Source of the DNA: Flemingiibacterium sp045649205
GTDB lineage: Bacteria > Bacillota > Clostridia > Oscillospirales > CAG-272
Reading direction: 5' to 3'
DNA: 30,807 bases
Assembly: GCA_045649205.1 (NCBI GenBank)
Contig: JAZRPJ010000066.1
Location: 1 to 30,807 of the forward strand
Position 1 is the first letter of the stretch. Every line of letters starts with the position of its first letter. The notes beneath the pieces are model-generated. The model was not told the origin of the DNA. It was given only the letters and a program-made list of their open reading frames with translations, and did not search any database. A program made the translations under genes and the position numbers. Shown one piece after another: positions 1-8,630 of this stretch.

Positions 1-374
1 CACCCGAAAGCTTCATTGCCCATATCGATACCGTAAATGACGAATACCTCACAGCCTGTCTTGACATAGGTCATGCGGAAATGAAAGGGCTTGGAACCTC
101 GGCAGAGGAAATGATCCTCGCTCTCGGCGACAGACTTACGGCTCTGCATATCCATGACAACGATAAGCATTACGATTCACATCAGATTCCTTTTTCAATG
201 GATATAGATTTTGAAAAAGTAGTCCGTGCGCTGAAAAAGATAAATTACAAGGGCGATTTTACTCTTGAATGTAACGGTTATCTTGAAGACTGTCCGGAAG
301 ATAAGGTTTTTGAGCGTACAGTTGACCTTGCAAAGTCGGCAAGAAAGCTTGCAGATATGTTTGAGGCGTTATAA
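1..374 (+). CDS. Sugar phosphate isomerase/epimerase, C-terminal part (cut by window start)
   Basis: The reading frame is open from the first full codon at position 3 to the TAA at 372-374, so the 5' end lies outside the window. The visible 123 residues are the C-terminal half of a xylose-isomerase-like TIM barrel. They carry the metal-ligand motifs CLDIGH (Asp and His), LHIHDND and the late FTLE glutamate. The protein is closely similar to the C-terminal half of the next gene, sharing long stretches such as FEKVVRALKKI and ending in the same LADMFEAL, so the two are tandem paralogues. Family members interconvert keto-sugars, sugar phosphates or inosose-type substrates with a divalent metal; the substrate here cannot be told. 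It lies 31 bp before its paralogue and is presumably co-transcribed with it. Confidence 0.85.
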   Translation, partial: PESFIAHIDTVNDEYLTACLDIGHAEMKGLGTSAEEMILALGDRLTALHIHDNDKHYDSHQIPFSMDIDFEKVVRALKKINYKGDFTLECNGYLEDCPEDKVFERTVDLAKSARKLADMFEAL

Positions 375-405
375 ATTTACATACTATAAAAGAGGGTAAG
401 CCATC

Positions 406-1272
406 ATGAAAATCTCAACCGAAATAGATTCGGCAGCAAAAATTATCGGCGAAGAAAAGGCCATAGAATACTACGCCAAGGCAGGCTTTGACGCCTGGGA
501 TTTTTCCATGCACGCCATGTGCAATTTCGATTACGAGAAACGGGTTATCCGCTCGGAAAACGATCATCCCTTGGGTGGTCCCGACTATCTCAAATTCGCA
601 AGGCATCTCCGGCAGATCGGACTTGACAACGGCATCGTCTGCAATCAATCGCACGCCCCCTTCATGGACGGATGTCCGGGCATGATTCCCTATTTCAAGC
701 GCTCCATTGAGTGCACTGCCGAGGCAGGCGGCGAAATTTGCGTAATTCATCCGAGCTGTCATAAATCCCCAGAAGAAAATGCGGAAATATATTTTGAGCT
801 TCTTCCCTTCGCCAAGGAATGCGGAGTAAAGATCGCAACCGAAAATATGTGGGACTGGGATTATGAAAAAAATCAGTTCGCTTTTGCCGCGTGTGCCACC
901 CCGGAAAGCTTTATTGCGCATCTTGATGCCGTAAATGACAGCTATCTTGTTGCCTGCCTTGATATCGGTCACTCCGAGCTTAAAGGTCTTGACACCTCGG
1001 CTGAGGAAATGATCTTCGCCCTTGGTGATCGTATTAAGGCTCTGCACATCCACGACAATGACAGCCTTGCCGATTCACATCAGATTCCTTTTTCAAGAAA
1101 CATAAATTTCGAAAAAGTAGTCCGTGCGCTGAAAAAGATAGGTTATAAAGGCTATTTTACTCTTGAGGCGTACAGATATCTGAAAGCCTATACGGCGGAA
1201 AACATTTTCGAGGGAATCACAAATCTCGCAAATTCCGCAAAAAAGCTTGCAGATATGTTTGAAGCTCTTTAA
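406..1272 (+). CDS. Sugar phosphate isomerase/epimerase (xylose isomerase-like TIM barrel)
   Basis: Complete 288-residue protein, the usual length for the AP endonuclease family 2 / IolE-like isomerases. ATG at 406 is preceded by AGAGGGTAAG at a good distance. Putative metal ligands are Glu146 (ATENMW), Asp186 and His189 (CLDIGH), His216 in LHIHDND, and Glu254 (FTLEA). There is no signal peptide, so it should be cytoplasmic. The TIM-barrel call is firm; the substrate is not determined. It is the downstream member of a tandem pair with the partial gene at the window start, and only 40 bp separate it from the V-ATPase operon with no clear promoter between, so readthrough into atpE is possible. 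Confidence 0.85.
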   Translation: MKISTEIDSAAKIIGEEKAIEYYAKAGFDAWDFSMHAMCNFDYEKRVIRSENDHPLGGPDYLKFARHLRQIGLDNGIVCNQSHAPFMDGCPGMIPYFKRSIECTAEAGGEICVIHPSCHKSPEENAEIYFELLPFAKECGVKIATENMWDWDYEKNQFAFAACATPESFIAHLDAVNDSYLVACLDIGHSELKGLDTSAEEMIFALGDRIKALHIHDNDSLADSHQIPFSRNINFEKVVRALKKIGYKGYFTLEAYRYLKAYTAENIFEGITNLANSAKKLADMFEAL

Positions 1273-1312
1273 TTTTTAATATGACAAAAATATTCAGAAA
1301 TGGAGAAAACTT

Positions 1313-1873
1313 ATGGAAATGCAAATTAACGACTTGGTTTCTGCTATCAAAAAAGAAGGCGTTGAAGCTGCAAATGCCGAGGCTGATAAAATAATCGCCG
1401 AGGCAAAAGAAAAAGCAGCGGCAATAATCGCCGAAGCAGAAAGCAAGGCATCCGCTATTCTTAAGAAAGCGGAAAGCGATGTTGAGATCCTGAAGGAAAG
1501 TGCCAAAACCACAGCAGAACACGCAAAGCGCGATGCGATGCTCTTCTTCGAAAAGTCCGTGCAGACGGAGTTTGAACATCTTCTTGAAGCTGATATCGAA
1601 AAGGCAGTTAAAGGCGAAACCCTGGCACGCCTTATTACTGCGGCACTTGCCGATGAAAGTCCGGCAAATTACACTGCTGAAGTAAATGAGGTTACCGAGG
1701 GACTTCGCGGCGAGCTTGCAGAAAAGATCAAGGACGGGCTTGAAATAAGGGCAAATCCCAATGTCCGCATGGGCTTCAAATTGGCGGCAAAGGACGGCTC
1801 GGGATACTTTGACTGTTCCGATGAAGAGCTTACAAAAATGTTAGCTCCATTTTTCCCCGAAATGATTATTTAA
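1313..1873 (+). CDS. atpE: V-type ATP synthase subunit E
   Basis: 186 residues. The first ~85 residues are an Ala/Glu/Lys-rich helix (repeats of the type AEAKEKAAAIIAEAESKA) typical of the peripheral-stalk E subunit, followed by a small alpha/beta C-terminal domain that in this family binds the A3B3 head. GGAG lies about 7 nt before the ATG at 1313. It is the first gene of the operon E-DUF2764-A-B-D-I-K, and position plus coiled-coil character support the call more than sequence conservation, which is low in this family. No separate G/H-type stalk partner is encoded in the operon. Confidence 0.85.
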   Translation: MEMQINDLVSAIKKEGVEAANAEADKIIAEAKEKAAAIIAEAESKASAILKKAESDVEILKESAKTTAEHAKRDAMLFFEKSVQTEFEHLLEADIEKAVKGETLARLITAALADESPANYTAEVNEVTEGLRGELAEKIKDGLEIRANPNVRMGFKLAAKDGSGYFDCSDEELTKMLAPFFPEMII

Positions 1874-1886
1874 GTGAGGGACAAGC

Positions 1887-2414
1887 ATGGCATATTATTA
1901 TTTGATCTCGAGCTTGCCAATGTTAAGAGCGGACGGAGATATGCCTTTGTCATACGACAAATTCCTCGAAAACTGCCGCAGTTCGCTGAATGATGCCAAA
2001 TACAAGCTGCTCTCGGAGCTGACCTTATCGTCAACCGAAGGACCGCTTGTATCGGAGTGGGCAAAATTCTACGGTACACTCAAGGCAGAGCTGACCTATC
2101 AGCGAAATGTGCGTCTTGGGCGTAAGGCGGCAGTTAGCCATGAAAGAGAGGAAAGTGTCACAAAGCTTATTTCCTCAGCGATGAACAGCAAAAATCCCCT
2201 GGCAGCGGAAGAAATGCTGCTTACCCTTCAGTTTGAGCGGCTTGATGAGCTTATTGGAATACACAGCTTCGACGATCACGCTCTCATGGGATACGCTCTG
2301 AAGCTAAAGTTGCTTGAGCGAAAGAAAGCGTTCAAGAAGGAGCTTGGCAAAAAAGAATTTGACCGTATAGTCGGTAAAATCGAAGATGAAATTATAAGCA
2401 TGGAACAGGAGTGA
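1887..2414 (+). CDS. DUF2764 family protein of V-ATPase operon
   Basis: 175 residues, beginning YYYLISSLPML and continuing with a D-x-x-P-x-S-x-x-x-F pattern that I recognise as DUF2764. This family occurs in V-ATPase operons of Chlamydiae, Bacteroidetes and spirochaetes between the E and A subunits, exactly the position here. It is largely helical with charged C-terminal helices and no membrane segment, so it is presumably cytoplasmic. The operon lacks a recognisable subunit C and F, and this protein is a plausible functional stand-in for a central-stalk or C-type subunit; that is inference. AGTGAGGGA precedes the start, and the gene lies 13 bp after atpE and 4 bp before atpA. Confidence 0.75.
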   Translation: MAYYYLISSLPMLRADGDMPLSYDKFLENCRSSLNDAKYKLLSELTLSSTEGPLVSEWAKFYGTLKAELTYQRNVRLGRKAAVSHEREESVTKLISSAMNSKNPLAAEEMLLTLQFERLDELIGIHSFDDHALMGYALKLKLLERKKAFKKELGKKEFDRIVGKIEDEIISMEQE

Positions 2415-2418
2415 AACG

Positions 2419-4149
2419 ATGAGTTACGCAACCGGAAAGGTAACCGGCGTTAACGGCAACCTCGCATCTGTTTTGATAGAAGGATCTATTAAAAAGAATG
2501 AAGTTGGCTTTATCCTGGTTAACGAAAAAAGACTTAAAGGCGAGGTCATCCGTATAAACGATGGCATTGCCGATATGCAGATCTACGAAATGACCGAAGG
2601 AATCAAGGTGGGCGACAAGGTCGAGTTCACCGGAGAGCTTATGAGCGTTGAGCTTGGTCCGGGTCTTCTTACCCAGATCTACGACGGCCTTCAGAATCCC
2701 CTTCCCGATCTTGCCGAGAAGTGCGGATACTTCCTTGAGCGCGGCGAGTATCTCAATCCCATCCCGAACAAGGATTGGGAATTTACACCGAGAGTTAAGG
2801 TAGGCGACGTCGTCCGTCCCGGTGAGGCTATCGGTACTGTACCCGAGGGCATATTTAACCACGAGATCATGGTCCCATTCGACCTTTCCTTTGAGGACTG
2901 GACCGTTGAATCTATTGTGGAAAAAGGAACCTACAACGTCCGCAGTGAAATTGCCGTTATAAAGGACCGAAAGGGCAACAAAAAAAGTCTATCCATGGTA
3001 TTTTCCTGGCCTATCAAAAAGCCTATCACCTGCTATGAGGAAAGACTTAAGCCCGATGAGCCGATGATCACACAGATACGCTGTATCGACACCTTCCTTC
3101 CCGTAGCAAAGGGCGGAACCTTCTGTGTTCCCGGTCCTTTCGGCGCAGGCAAGACGGTGCTTCAGCACATGGAAGCAAAGAACGCCGATGTGGATATCGT
3201 TATCATCACCGCCTGCGGTGAGCGCGCCGGTGAGGTTGTTGAAATTCTAAAGGAATTCCCCGAGCTTGATGACCCGAGAACGGGAAGATCCCTTATGGAG
3301 CGCACTATTATCGTCTGCAACACTTCATCAATGCCCGTTGCATCCCGTGAAGCTTCGGTTTACACCGGCATCACTCTGGCAGAATACTTCCGTCAGATGG
3401 GACTTTCGGTTCTTATGCTTGCAGACTCCACCTCACGCTGGGCACAGGCCATGCGCGAAATGAGCGGACGTCTTGAAGAGATCCCCGGCGATGAAGCCTT
3501 CCCGGCTTACCTTGAATCGGTAATCGCTTCCTTCTATGAGCGTGCCGGAAAAGTAAGACTCCACGACGGCAGAACCGCTTCCGTTACAATCGGCGGTACG
3601 GTATCTCCTGCCGGCGGTAACTTCGAAGAACCGGTAACTCAGGCGACTCTTAAGGTGGTCGGTGCATTCCACGGGCTCTCCCGTGAACGCTCCGATGCGA
3701 GAAAATACCCGGCAATTCACCCCATCGATTCCTGGTCGAAATACAACAGTATCGCTGACAGTGACAAGGTGAGCCATGCGCGCCACATCCTTAAAAGAAG
3801 CACCGAAATCAATCAGATGATGATGGTTATCGGCGAGGAAGGAACTTCCTCGGAGGACTATACCACCTACCAAAAGGGCGAGCTTCTTGACGCCGCATAC
3901 CTCCAGCAGAACTCATTCGACCCGGTGGATGCCGCGTGTTCTCCGGAGCGTCAGAAGCGCGAATTTAATGTGATGTACGACATTATCACAAGAAATTACA
4001 ATATTGAAGAAAAGAATGACATCCGTATGTTCTTTAACAGGCTTCGTCAGCTCCTTCTCGACTGGCATACGATCGAGTTCAATACCGAAGCATACGAAAA
4101 ACACGAAGCTGTGATCAGAGAATTCTATACAGAAAAATCTGGTAATTAG
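2419..4149 (+). CDS. atpA: V-type ATP synthase catalytic subunit A
   Basis: 576 residues, normal for bacterial V-type subunit A. The Walker A motif GPFGAGKT lies at residues 239-246, preceded by the A-specific non-homologous insert. Catalytic-site features follow (ACGERAGEV, LADSTSRWAQAMRE). It hydrolyses or makes ATP at the A3B3 interfaces in the cytoplasm and couples this to rotor turning. The start at 2419 follows GGAGTGAAACG and is only 4 bp from the DUF2764 stop, so translation is probably coupled. Nothing in the protein looks damaged. Confidence 0.97.
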   Translation: MSYATGKVTGVNGNLASVLIEGSIKKNEVGFILVNEKRLKGEVIRINDGIADMQIYEMTEGIKVGDKVEFTGELMSVELGPGLLTQIYDGLQNPLPDLAEKCGYFLERGEYLNPIPNKDWEFTPRVKVGDVVRPGEAIGTVPEGIFNHEIMVPFDLSFEDWTVESIVEKGTYNVRSEIAVIKDRKGNKKSLSMVFSWPIKKPITCYEERLKPDEPMITQIRCIDTFLPVAKGGTFCVPGPFGAGKTVLQHMEAKNADVDIVIITACGERAGEVVEILKEFPELDDPRTGRSLMERTIIVCNTSSMPVASREASVYTGITLAEYFRQMGLSVLMLADSTSRWAQAMREMSGRLEEIPGDEAFPAYLESVIASFYERAGKVRLHDGRTASVTIGGTVSPAGGNFEEPVTQATLKVVGAFHGLSRERSDARKYPAIHPIDSWSKYNSIADSDKVSHARHILKRSTEINQMMMVIGEEGTSSEDYTTYQKGELLDAAYLQQNSFDPVDAACSPERQKREFNVMYDIITRNYNIEEKNDIRMFFNRLRQLLLDWHTIEFNTEAYEKHEAVIREFYTEKSGN

Positions 4150-4159
4150 GAGGTAAGCC

Positions 4160-5455
4160 ATGCAGAAGATATATACAAAAATCGAATCTATCGTCGGCAA
4201 TGTGGTAACCGTAAGAGCCACCGATGTCGCAAACGGCGACCTGGCTCTTGTGGGAAAGAGCTATGCAAACGTAATAAAGCTTGACGGTGACATGGTTTAC
4301 CTGCAAGTGTTTGCGGGTACCCAGGGTGTCAGCACAACCGATTCCGTAAAGTTTCTCGGCAGACCTATGATGGTTTCCTATTCAGATCACCTTCTCGGCC
4401 GTGTATTTAACGGCACGGGCGTTCCGAGAGACAACGGCCCGGCACTTACAGAAAATATGATTCCCATAGGCGGTCCTTCCGTAAATCCGGCAAGAAGAAT
4501 CGTGCCAAGGAACATGATCCGTACCGGTATTCCCATGATCGACGTATTCAACACCCTCGTTGAAAGTCAGAAGCTCCCGATCTTCTCCGCCTCCGGTGAA
4601 CCGTACAACGAGCTGCTTGCCAGAATCGCAATGCAGACCGAGGTTGACGTCATCGTCCTCGGCGGTATGGGACTTAAATACGACGATTACCTCTTCTTCA
4701 AGGATACACTTGAGAAGAGCGGCGCAATGGGCAGAACGGTAATGTTCGTCCACACCGCGGCAGACCCTACCGTTGAATGTACTCTCGTTCCCGATTTATC
4801 CCTTGCGGTTGCGGAAAGATTCGCCCTTGACGGCAAAAAGGTACTCGTGCTTCTCACAGATATGACAAACTACGCCGACGCACAGAAGGAAACGGCAATC
4901 ACCATGGAACAAGTTCCCTCCAACCGAGGCTACCCCGGCGACCTTTACAGCTGCCTTGCGGCGCGTTACGAAAAGGCGGTTGCCTTCGACGGACTCGGCT
5001 CGGTTACGATCCTCGGCGTTACCACAATGCCCGGCGATGACGTAACTCACCCCGTCCCCGACAACACCGGATATATCACCGAGGGTCAGTATTACCTCAA
5101 GAACGGAAGAATCGAGCCCTTCGGTTCTCTTTCAAGACTTAAGCAGAACGTCAACGGCAGAACGAGAAACGACCACCGTGCGCTCATGGACTGTATGATA
5201 AAGCTCTATAGCGCATTCAAGGAAAGCCTTGAAAAGAAATCCATGGGATTTTTAATGAGCGAGTGGGACGAAAAGCTGCTTAAATACGGTGAGCTTTTTG
5301 AAACCAAGCTTATGGATCTGCGTGTCAATATTTCCCTTGAAGAAGCCCTCGATCTCGGTTGGGAAATTCTTGCAGACTGCTTCCTTCCCAGCGAAACGGG
5401 CCTTAAGACCGCTCTCTTGCTGGAAAGATGGCCAAAGCCCCTGACCGCTGATTGA
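4160..5455 (+). CDS. atpB: V-type ATP synthase regulatory subunit B
   Basis: 431 residues, nucleotide-binding but non-catalytic partner of subunit A in the A3B3 hexamer. It has the family's degenerate P-loop region (FSASGEPYNELLARIA) rather than a GKT motif, plus conserved VLVLLTDMTNYADA and QVPSNRGYPGDLYS segments. The start follows an AGGAGGTAAGCC ribosome binding site 10 bp after atpA. The C-terminus ends RWPKPLTAD and is slightly shorter than many B subunits. It should be cytoplasmic and membrane-associated through the complex. Confidence 0.97.
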   Translation: MQKIYTKIESIVGNVVTVRATDVANGDLALVGKSYANVIKLDGDMVYLQVFAGTQGVSTTDSVKFLGRPMMVSYSDHLLGRVFNGTGVPRDNGPALTENMIPIGGPSVNPARRIVPRNMIRTGIPMIDVFNTLVESQKLPIFSASGEPYNELLARIAMQTEVDVIVLGGMGLKYDDYLFFKDTLEKSGAMGRTVMFVHTAADPTVECTLVPDLSLAVAERFALDGKKVLVLLTDMTNYADAQKETAITMEQVPSNRGYPGDLYSCLAARYEKAVAFDGLGSVTILGVTTMPGDDVTHPVPDNTGYITEGQYYLKNGRIEPFGSLSRLKQNVNGRTRNDHRALMDCMIKLYSAFKESLEKKSMGFLMSEWDEKLLKYGELFETKLMDLRVNISLEEALDLGWEILADCFLPSETGLKTALLLERWPKPLTAD

Positions 5456-5467
5456 TGTGGAGGCACT

Positions 5468-6085
5468 ATGGCATCTGTAAAATTAACAAAAAACGAGTTA
5501 AAAAAGCAAAAGGACGATTTAAAGCAGTTTGAACGCTATCTCCCCACCCTGCAGCTTAAGAAGCAGCAGCTTCAGATAGTAATCATGCAGGTGGACGAGG
5601 AGTATGAACGAAAAAAAGAGGAATACGCCGCAGCGGTGAACGGTCTTGACAACTGGGTTGCTGTATTTTCAGAGAACACTCTGTTTTCTGACACAATGAA
5701 AATCGAGAACCTGGTAAAGCCCGAAAAGGCTGTATGTACTGAAAACAATATCGCAGGCGTTATCGTTCCCGTGTTCAAGGAGCTCACATTTAAGGAGATC
5801 TCCTACGATGTGGCAGACTACCCTCTCTGGGTGGATGAGGCGATCATCCGTATGCGTGAAATAGCGAGGCTGAATGTCCTTCTGCAGACTCTTAAAAAGC
5901 AAAGTGAGCTTTTAAACCGCGAACTGCGGCTTACCTCACAGCGAGTAAACTTGTTTGAAAAGGTGAAGATTCCCGAAGCCAAGGAAAATATCCGCATTAT
6001 CGAAATTTATCTTGGCGACCAGCAGACAAGCGCCGTTGTCAGAGGCAAGATCGCTAAAAAGAAAAGGCAGGTGGCAACCGCATGA
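5468..6085 (+). CDS. atpD: V-type ATP synthase subunit D (central stalk)
   Basis: 205 residues. The protein is an antiparallel coiled coil: a lysine/glutamine-rich N-terminal helix (KLTKNELKKQKDDLKQFERYLPTLQLKKQQLQ), a variable middle, and a C-terminal helix with QRVNLFEKVKIPEAKENIRII, which is the D-subunit hallmark. It forms the rotor shaft inside A3B3. GGAGG sits just before the ATG at 5468. Its last codons overlap the next gene by four bases (ATGA), implying translational coupling to subunit I. The usual rotor partner F is not encoded in this operon. Confidence 0.92.
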   Translation: MASVKLTKNELKKQKDDLKQFERYLPTLQLKKQQLQIVIMQVDEEYERKKEEYAAAVNGLDNWVAVFSENTLFSDTMKIENLVKPEKAVCTENNIAGVIVPVFKELTFKEISYDVADYPLWVDEAIIRMREIARLNVLLQTLKKQSELLNRELRLTSQRVNLFEKVKIPEAKENIRIIEIYLGDQQTSAVVRGKIAKKKRQVATA

Positions 6086-7905
6086 TAGAAAAAATGAAAG
6101 CCGTCTGCGTTGTCACAAGAGCATCTGAAAAGGATAACCTGCTGACTACTCTTCGTGACATGGGCGTACTTCATGTAGCGGAAAAGAAAACGGCAGACTC
6201 CGCAATTTTAGAGAGATTTGCGACTCTGTCAAAGCTGCTCCTTGAGCTTAAGGACTATGTTCCCGAAGAGGGCGCGTCCGAGGAAAAGCTCACGGAAGAT
6301 CAGTTTGAGGAAATCTATTCAAGTTCGGTGGAAGCCCTTGAAAAAAGAGCGTCCCTCACATCAAAAATTACCGAGCTTACGATCGAAGTCGAAAGGCTTA
6401 AGCCCTGGGGTGATTTCGATTCGGCATCGCTGAGATCGCTTCCGAAGGACCTTGATCTCCATTTCTACCGCCTCGACAAAAAGGTATATAAAGCCCTTGC
6501 AGAGGACGAAAATGTAAAGTTTATCCGCCTTGCATCGGTGGAGCAAATGGAAACCGTAGCGGTTATGGGAAAGCTTGACAGTGCGGTAAGTGCGCTTGAA
6601 TTTATGGTTCCCGAAAAAGGGCCTATAGAACTTAAAGCGGAGCTTGAAAGCTGTAAAAAAGAGCTTGAGGGCTGCGAAGAAGAGTTAAAGGAAGCAGCAA
6701 AGCACCTGAAAAGCTACTCGGAGGCACTGCTGAAAGCAGAGAATGACGCCGAATATTCATCCATCGGCGAAACCCTGGGGAAAGATGAGAGCCTTGTTTG
6801 GCTCAGCGGATATATTCCGGAATCGGAAGAAGCCGGATTTACCGCCGCCGCAAAAGAGCAGAGCTGGGCATGGATGATAAATGATGTGGCAGACGGCGAT
6901 GAAGCGGTCCCCACGAAGATCCATTACAGCAAGCTGACGGCACTTATAAAACCTATTTTCGATATTCTCGGCGTTGTTCCGGGATACAGAGAATACGATA
7001 TTTCCTTCTGGTTTCTCGCCTTTTTCGCTCTCTTTTTCGCCATGATAATCGGCGACGCGGGGTATGGCGCGCTATTCCTTATCGGAACACTGGCGTTCAA
7101 TTTGAAAACCAAGAAGGTCACAAACGTGATCATGCTTCTCTATTTACTGTCGGCAACCACCATTGTCTGGGGTGCGATTACGGGAACATGGTTCGGTCTT
7201 GAAGGAGCGATGAAGATCCCCTTCCTCAAAGCCCTGGTTATTCCGGGATTTGCCAATTATCCCGAATACTTCTCCGTGGATTCATCCTCGGTGCAGAATA
7301 ATGTTATGAGGTTCTGCTTCAGTATCGGTGTTATCCAGTTGGCACTCGCCTGTGTCATGAGCATCAGACGTAAGTTTTGCGAGAAAAATCTCAGCTGGCT
7401 CGCCGACCTCGGTTGGCTCTTCTCCATCTGTGCCCTCTATTTCCTGGTTCTGAACCTCGTTATCGGTGAGGCTGTGAATATAGCGGTAGTTGCGGCAGTT
7501 GTGGGCGTAGGATTTCTCATGGTCGTTCTCTTCGGCGGAATGGAGCCGGGAAAATCCTTCTCTGCCGGTCTTAAATCCGGACTTGGCGGTGCATTTACCG
7601 TCTTTCTCAACACCATCTCCGCTTTCGGCAACGTAATGAGCTATATAAGACTTTTTGCGGTAGGTATGGCATCCCTGGCAATCGCACAGAGCTTCAATGA
7701 CATGGCGGCAGGATTTGACGGCGCTCTTGTTGTTGTGGGCATCGTAATTATGGTAATAGGACATCTTCTCAACATCGTAATGGGATTTTTGTCCGTTGTA
7801 GTACACGGCGTGCGCCTTAACTTACTCGAATTTTCCGGTCAGCTGGGAATGGAGTGGTCCGGCGTTGCCTACGAACCTTTTAAGAAAATAAAAAGCAAAA
7901 AATAA
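6082..7905 (+). CDS. atpI: V-type ATP synthase subunit I (membrane stator, a-subunit)
   Basis: 607 residues in two parts. Residues 1 to ~295 are a soluble arm with coiled coils (for example around residues 175-225, rich in Glu and Lys). Residues ~300-600 hold about seven to eight hydrophobic membrane segments. Two conserved arginines of the ion path are visible: Arg523 in SYIRLFAVG and Arg578 in VHGVRLNLLEF. The subunit anchors the stator and provides the half-channels opposite the K ring. The start codon overlaps the end of atpD. The length is near the short end for subunit I, typical of the Chlamydia/Bacteroidetes-type operon. Confidence 0.93.
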   Translation: MIEKMKAVCVVTRASEKDNLLTTLRDMGVLHVAEKKTADSAILERFATLSKLLLELKDYVPEEGASEEKLTEDQFEEIYSSSVEALEKRASLTSKITELTIEVERLKPWGDFDSASLRSLPKDLDLHFYRLDKKVYKALAEDENVKFIRLASVEQMETVAVMGKLDSAVSALEFMVPEKGPIELKAELESCKKELEGCEEELKEAAKHLKSYSEALLKAENDAEYSSIGETLGKDESLVWLSGYIPESEEAGFTAAAKEQSWAWMINDVADGDEAVPTKIHYSKLTALIKPIFDILGVVPGYREYDISFWFLAFFALFFAMIIGDAGYGALFLIGTLAFNLKTKKVTNVIMLLYLLSATTIVWGAITGTWFGLEGAMKIPFLKALVIPGFANYPEYFSVDSSSVQNNVMRFCFSIGVIQLALACVMSIRRKFCEKNLSWLADLGWLFSICALYFLVLNLVIGEAVNIAVVAAVVGVGFLMVVLFGGMEPGKSFSAGLKSGLGGAFTVFLNTISAFGNVMSYIRLFAVGMASLAIAQSFNDMAAGFDGALVVVGIVIMVIGHLLNIVMGFLSVVVHGVRLNLLEFSGQLGMEWSGVAYEPFKKIKSKK

Positions 7906-7932
7906 ACATTCATCAAGGAGGATATTAATATC

Positions 7933-8370
7933 ATGGAACTTCAGTTTATCGGCATGGCGGCAGCTCTCGGTCTTTCCGCCGTCGGCTCGGCATTTGGTGC
8001 AGGTTATGCTGCAATGGCATCGGTTGGTGCATGGAAGAAATGTTACGCAAACGGCAAGCCCGCTCCATTTATGATGGTTGCGTTCTCCGGTGCGCCTCTT
8101 ACACAGACAATTTACGGCTTTCTTCTCATGAACTTCATCCGCAGTGCATCAGAATCCGGCGCGGCTTCCGCAACCCTTTGTATGTTCGTTGGAATTCTTG
8201 CAGGTCTTGCAATCGGTCTTTCCGCACTCTTCCAGGGCAGAGTTGCAGCGGCTTCCGCAGACGCTCTCGGCGAAACCGGCAAGGGTACAGCAAACTACTT
8301 TATCGTTATCGGTATCGTTGAAACGGTCGCGCTGTTTACCCTCGTATTCGGACTCCTGCTTCTCCAGTAA
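7933..8370 (+). CDS. atpK: V-type ATP synthase subunit K (rotor ring)
   Basis: 145 residues forming two membrane hairpins (four helices), the double-hairpin c-ring subunit. The ion-carrying carboxylate is Glu130 (GIVETVALF) in the last helix. The equivalent place in the first hairpin is Gln58 in PLTQTIYGF. Thr57, Gln58, Gln101 (FQGRVAAA) and Glu130 match the sodium-site pattern Thr-Gln...Gln...Glu known from the Enterococcus hirae NtpK ring, so Na+ coupling is plausible. AAGGAGG is placed well before the ATG at 7933. It is the last gene of the operon and is followed by a hairpin terminator. Confidence 0.95.
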   Translation: MELQFIGMAAALGLSAVGSAFGAGYAAMASVGAWKKCYANGKPAPFMMVAFSGAPLTQTIYGFLLMNFIRSASESGAASATLCMFVGILAGLAIGLSALFQGRVAAASADALGETGKGTANYFIVIGIVETVALFTLVFGLLLLQ

Positions 8371-8378
8371 AATAACGT

Positions 8379-8411
8379 TAAGGCAAAGGATATCACTCCT
8401 TTGCCTTAAAT
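8379..8411 (+). terminator. Terminator of the V-ATPase operon
   Basis: A perfect 12-bp stem (TAAGGCAAAGGA with its complement at 8397-8408) closes a six-base loop eight bases after the atpK stop. The following T-rich run is short (ATTTA), so termination may be modest. The next ~140 bases to the promoter at 8554 hold no gene I can support. Confidence 0.75.
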
Positions 8412-8553
8412 TTATCCCACCGGGATGCGGCAAAAATTTCATTCGGGTACAAGTGCAAAACCGACAGATAAATTTGTTTCCGCTCTGAAAGAAAAGGGAT
8501 ATTCTTCGTCTACTTAAAAATATGACTATTTTTGCGGTTTTTATAAAAGCATA

Positions 8554-8581
8554 TTGACATTTTTGTAATCTATGCTATAGT
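8554..8581 (+). promoter_or_regulatory. Promoter of the Gfo/Idh/MocA gene
   Basis: TTGACA at 8554-8559 and TATAGT at 8576-8581 with a 16-base spacer. It stands ten bases before a perfect inverted repeat, so transcription is probably repressible. Confidence 0.75.
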
Positions 8582-8590
8582 ATATTTAAT

Positions 8591-8612
8591 GTTAACTGGT
8601 ACAACAGTTAAC
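8591..8612 (+). promoter_or_regulatory. Inverted-repeat operator after the -10 box
   Basis: GTTAACTG at 8591-8598 and CAGTTAAC at 8605-8612 form a perfect 8-bp inverted repeat around a six-base centre (GTACAA). It covers the expected transcription start region, a typical repressor site. The binding protein is not identifiable; the half-site does not match the CG-centred operator of the LacI gene in this window. Confidence 0.6.
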
Positions 8613-8630
8613 ACAGAAAGGATGCTTATT

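Noticed and set aside
415..1053. 212-codon minus-strand open frame over the sugar isomerase
   Set aside because: It is entirely antisense to a well-supported TIM-barrel gene and has no ribosome binding site or domain.
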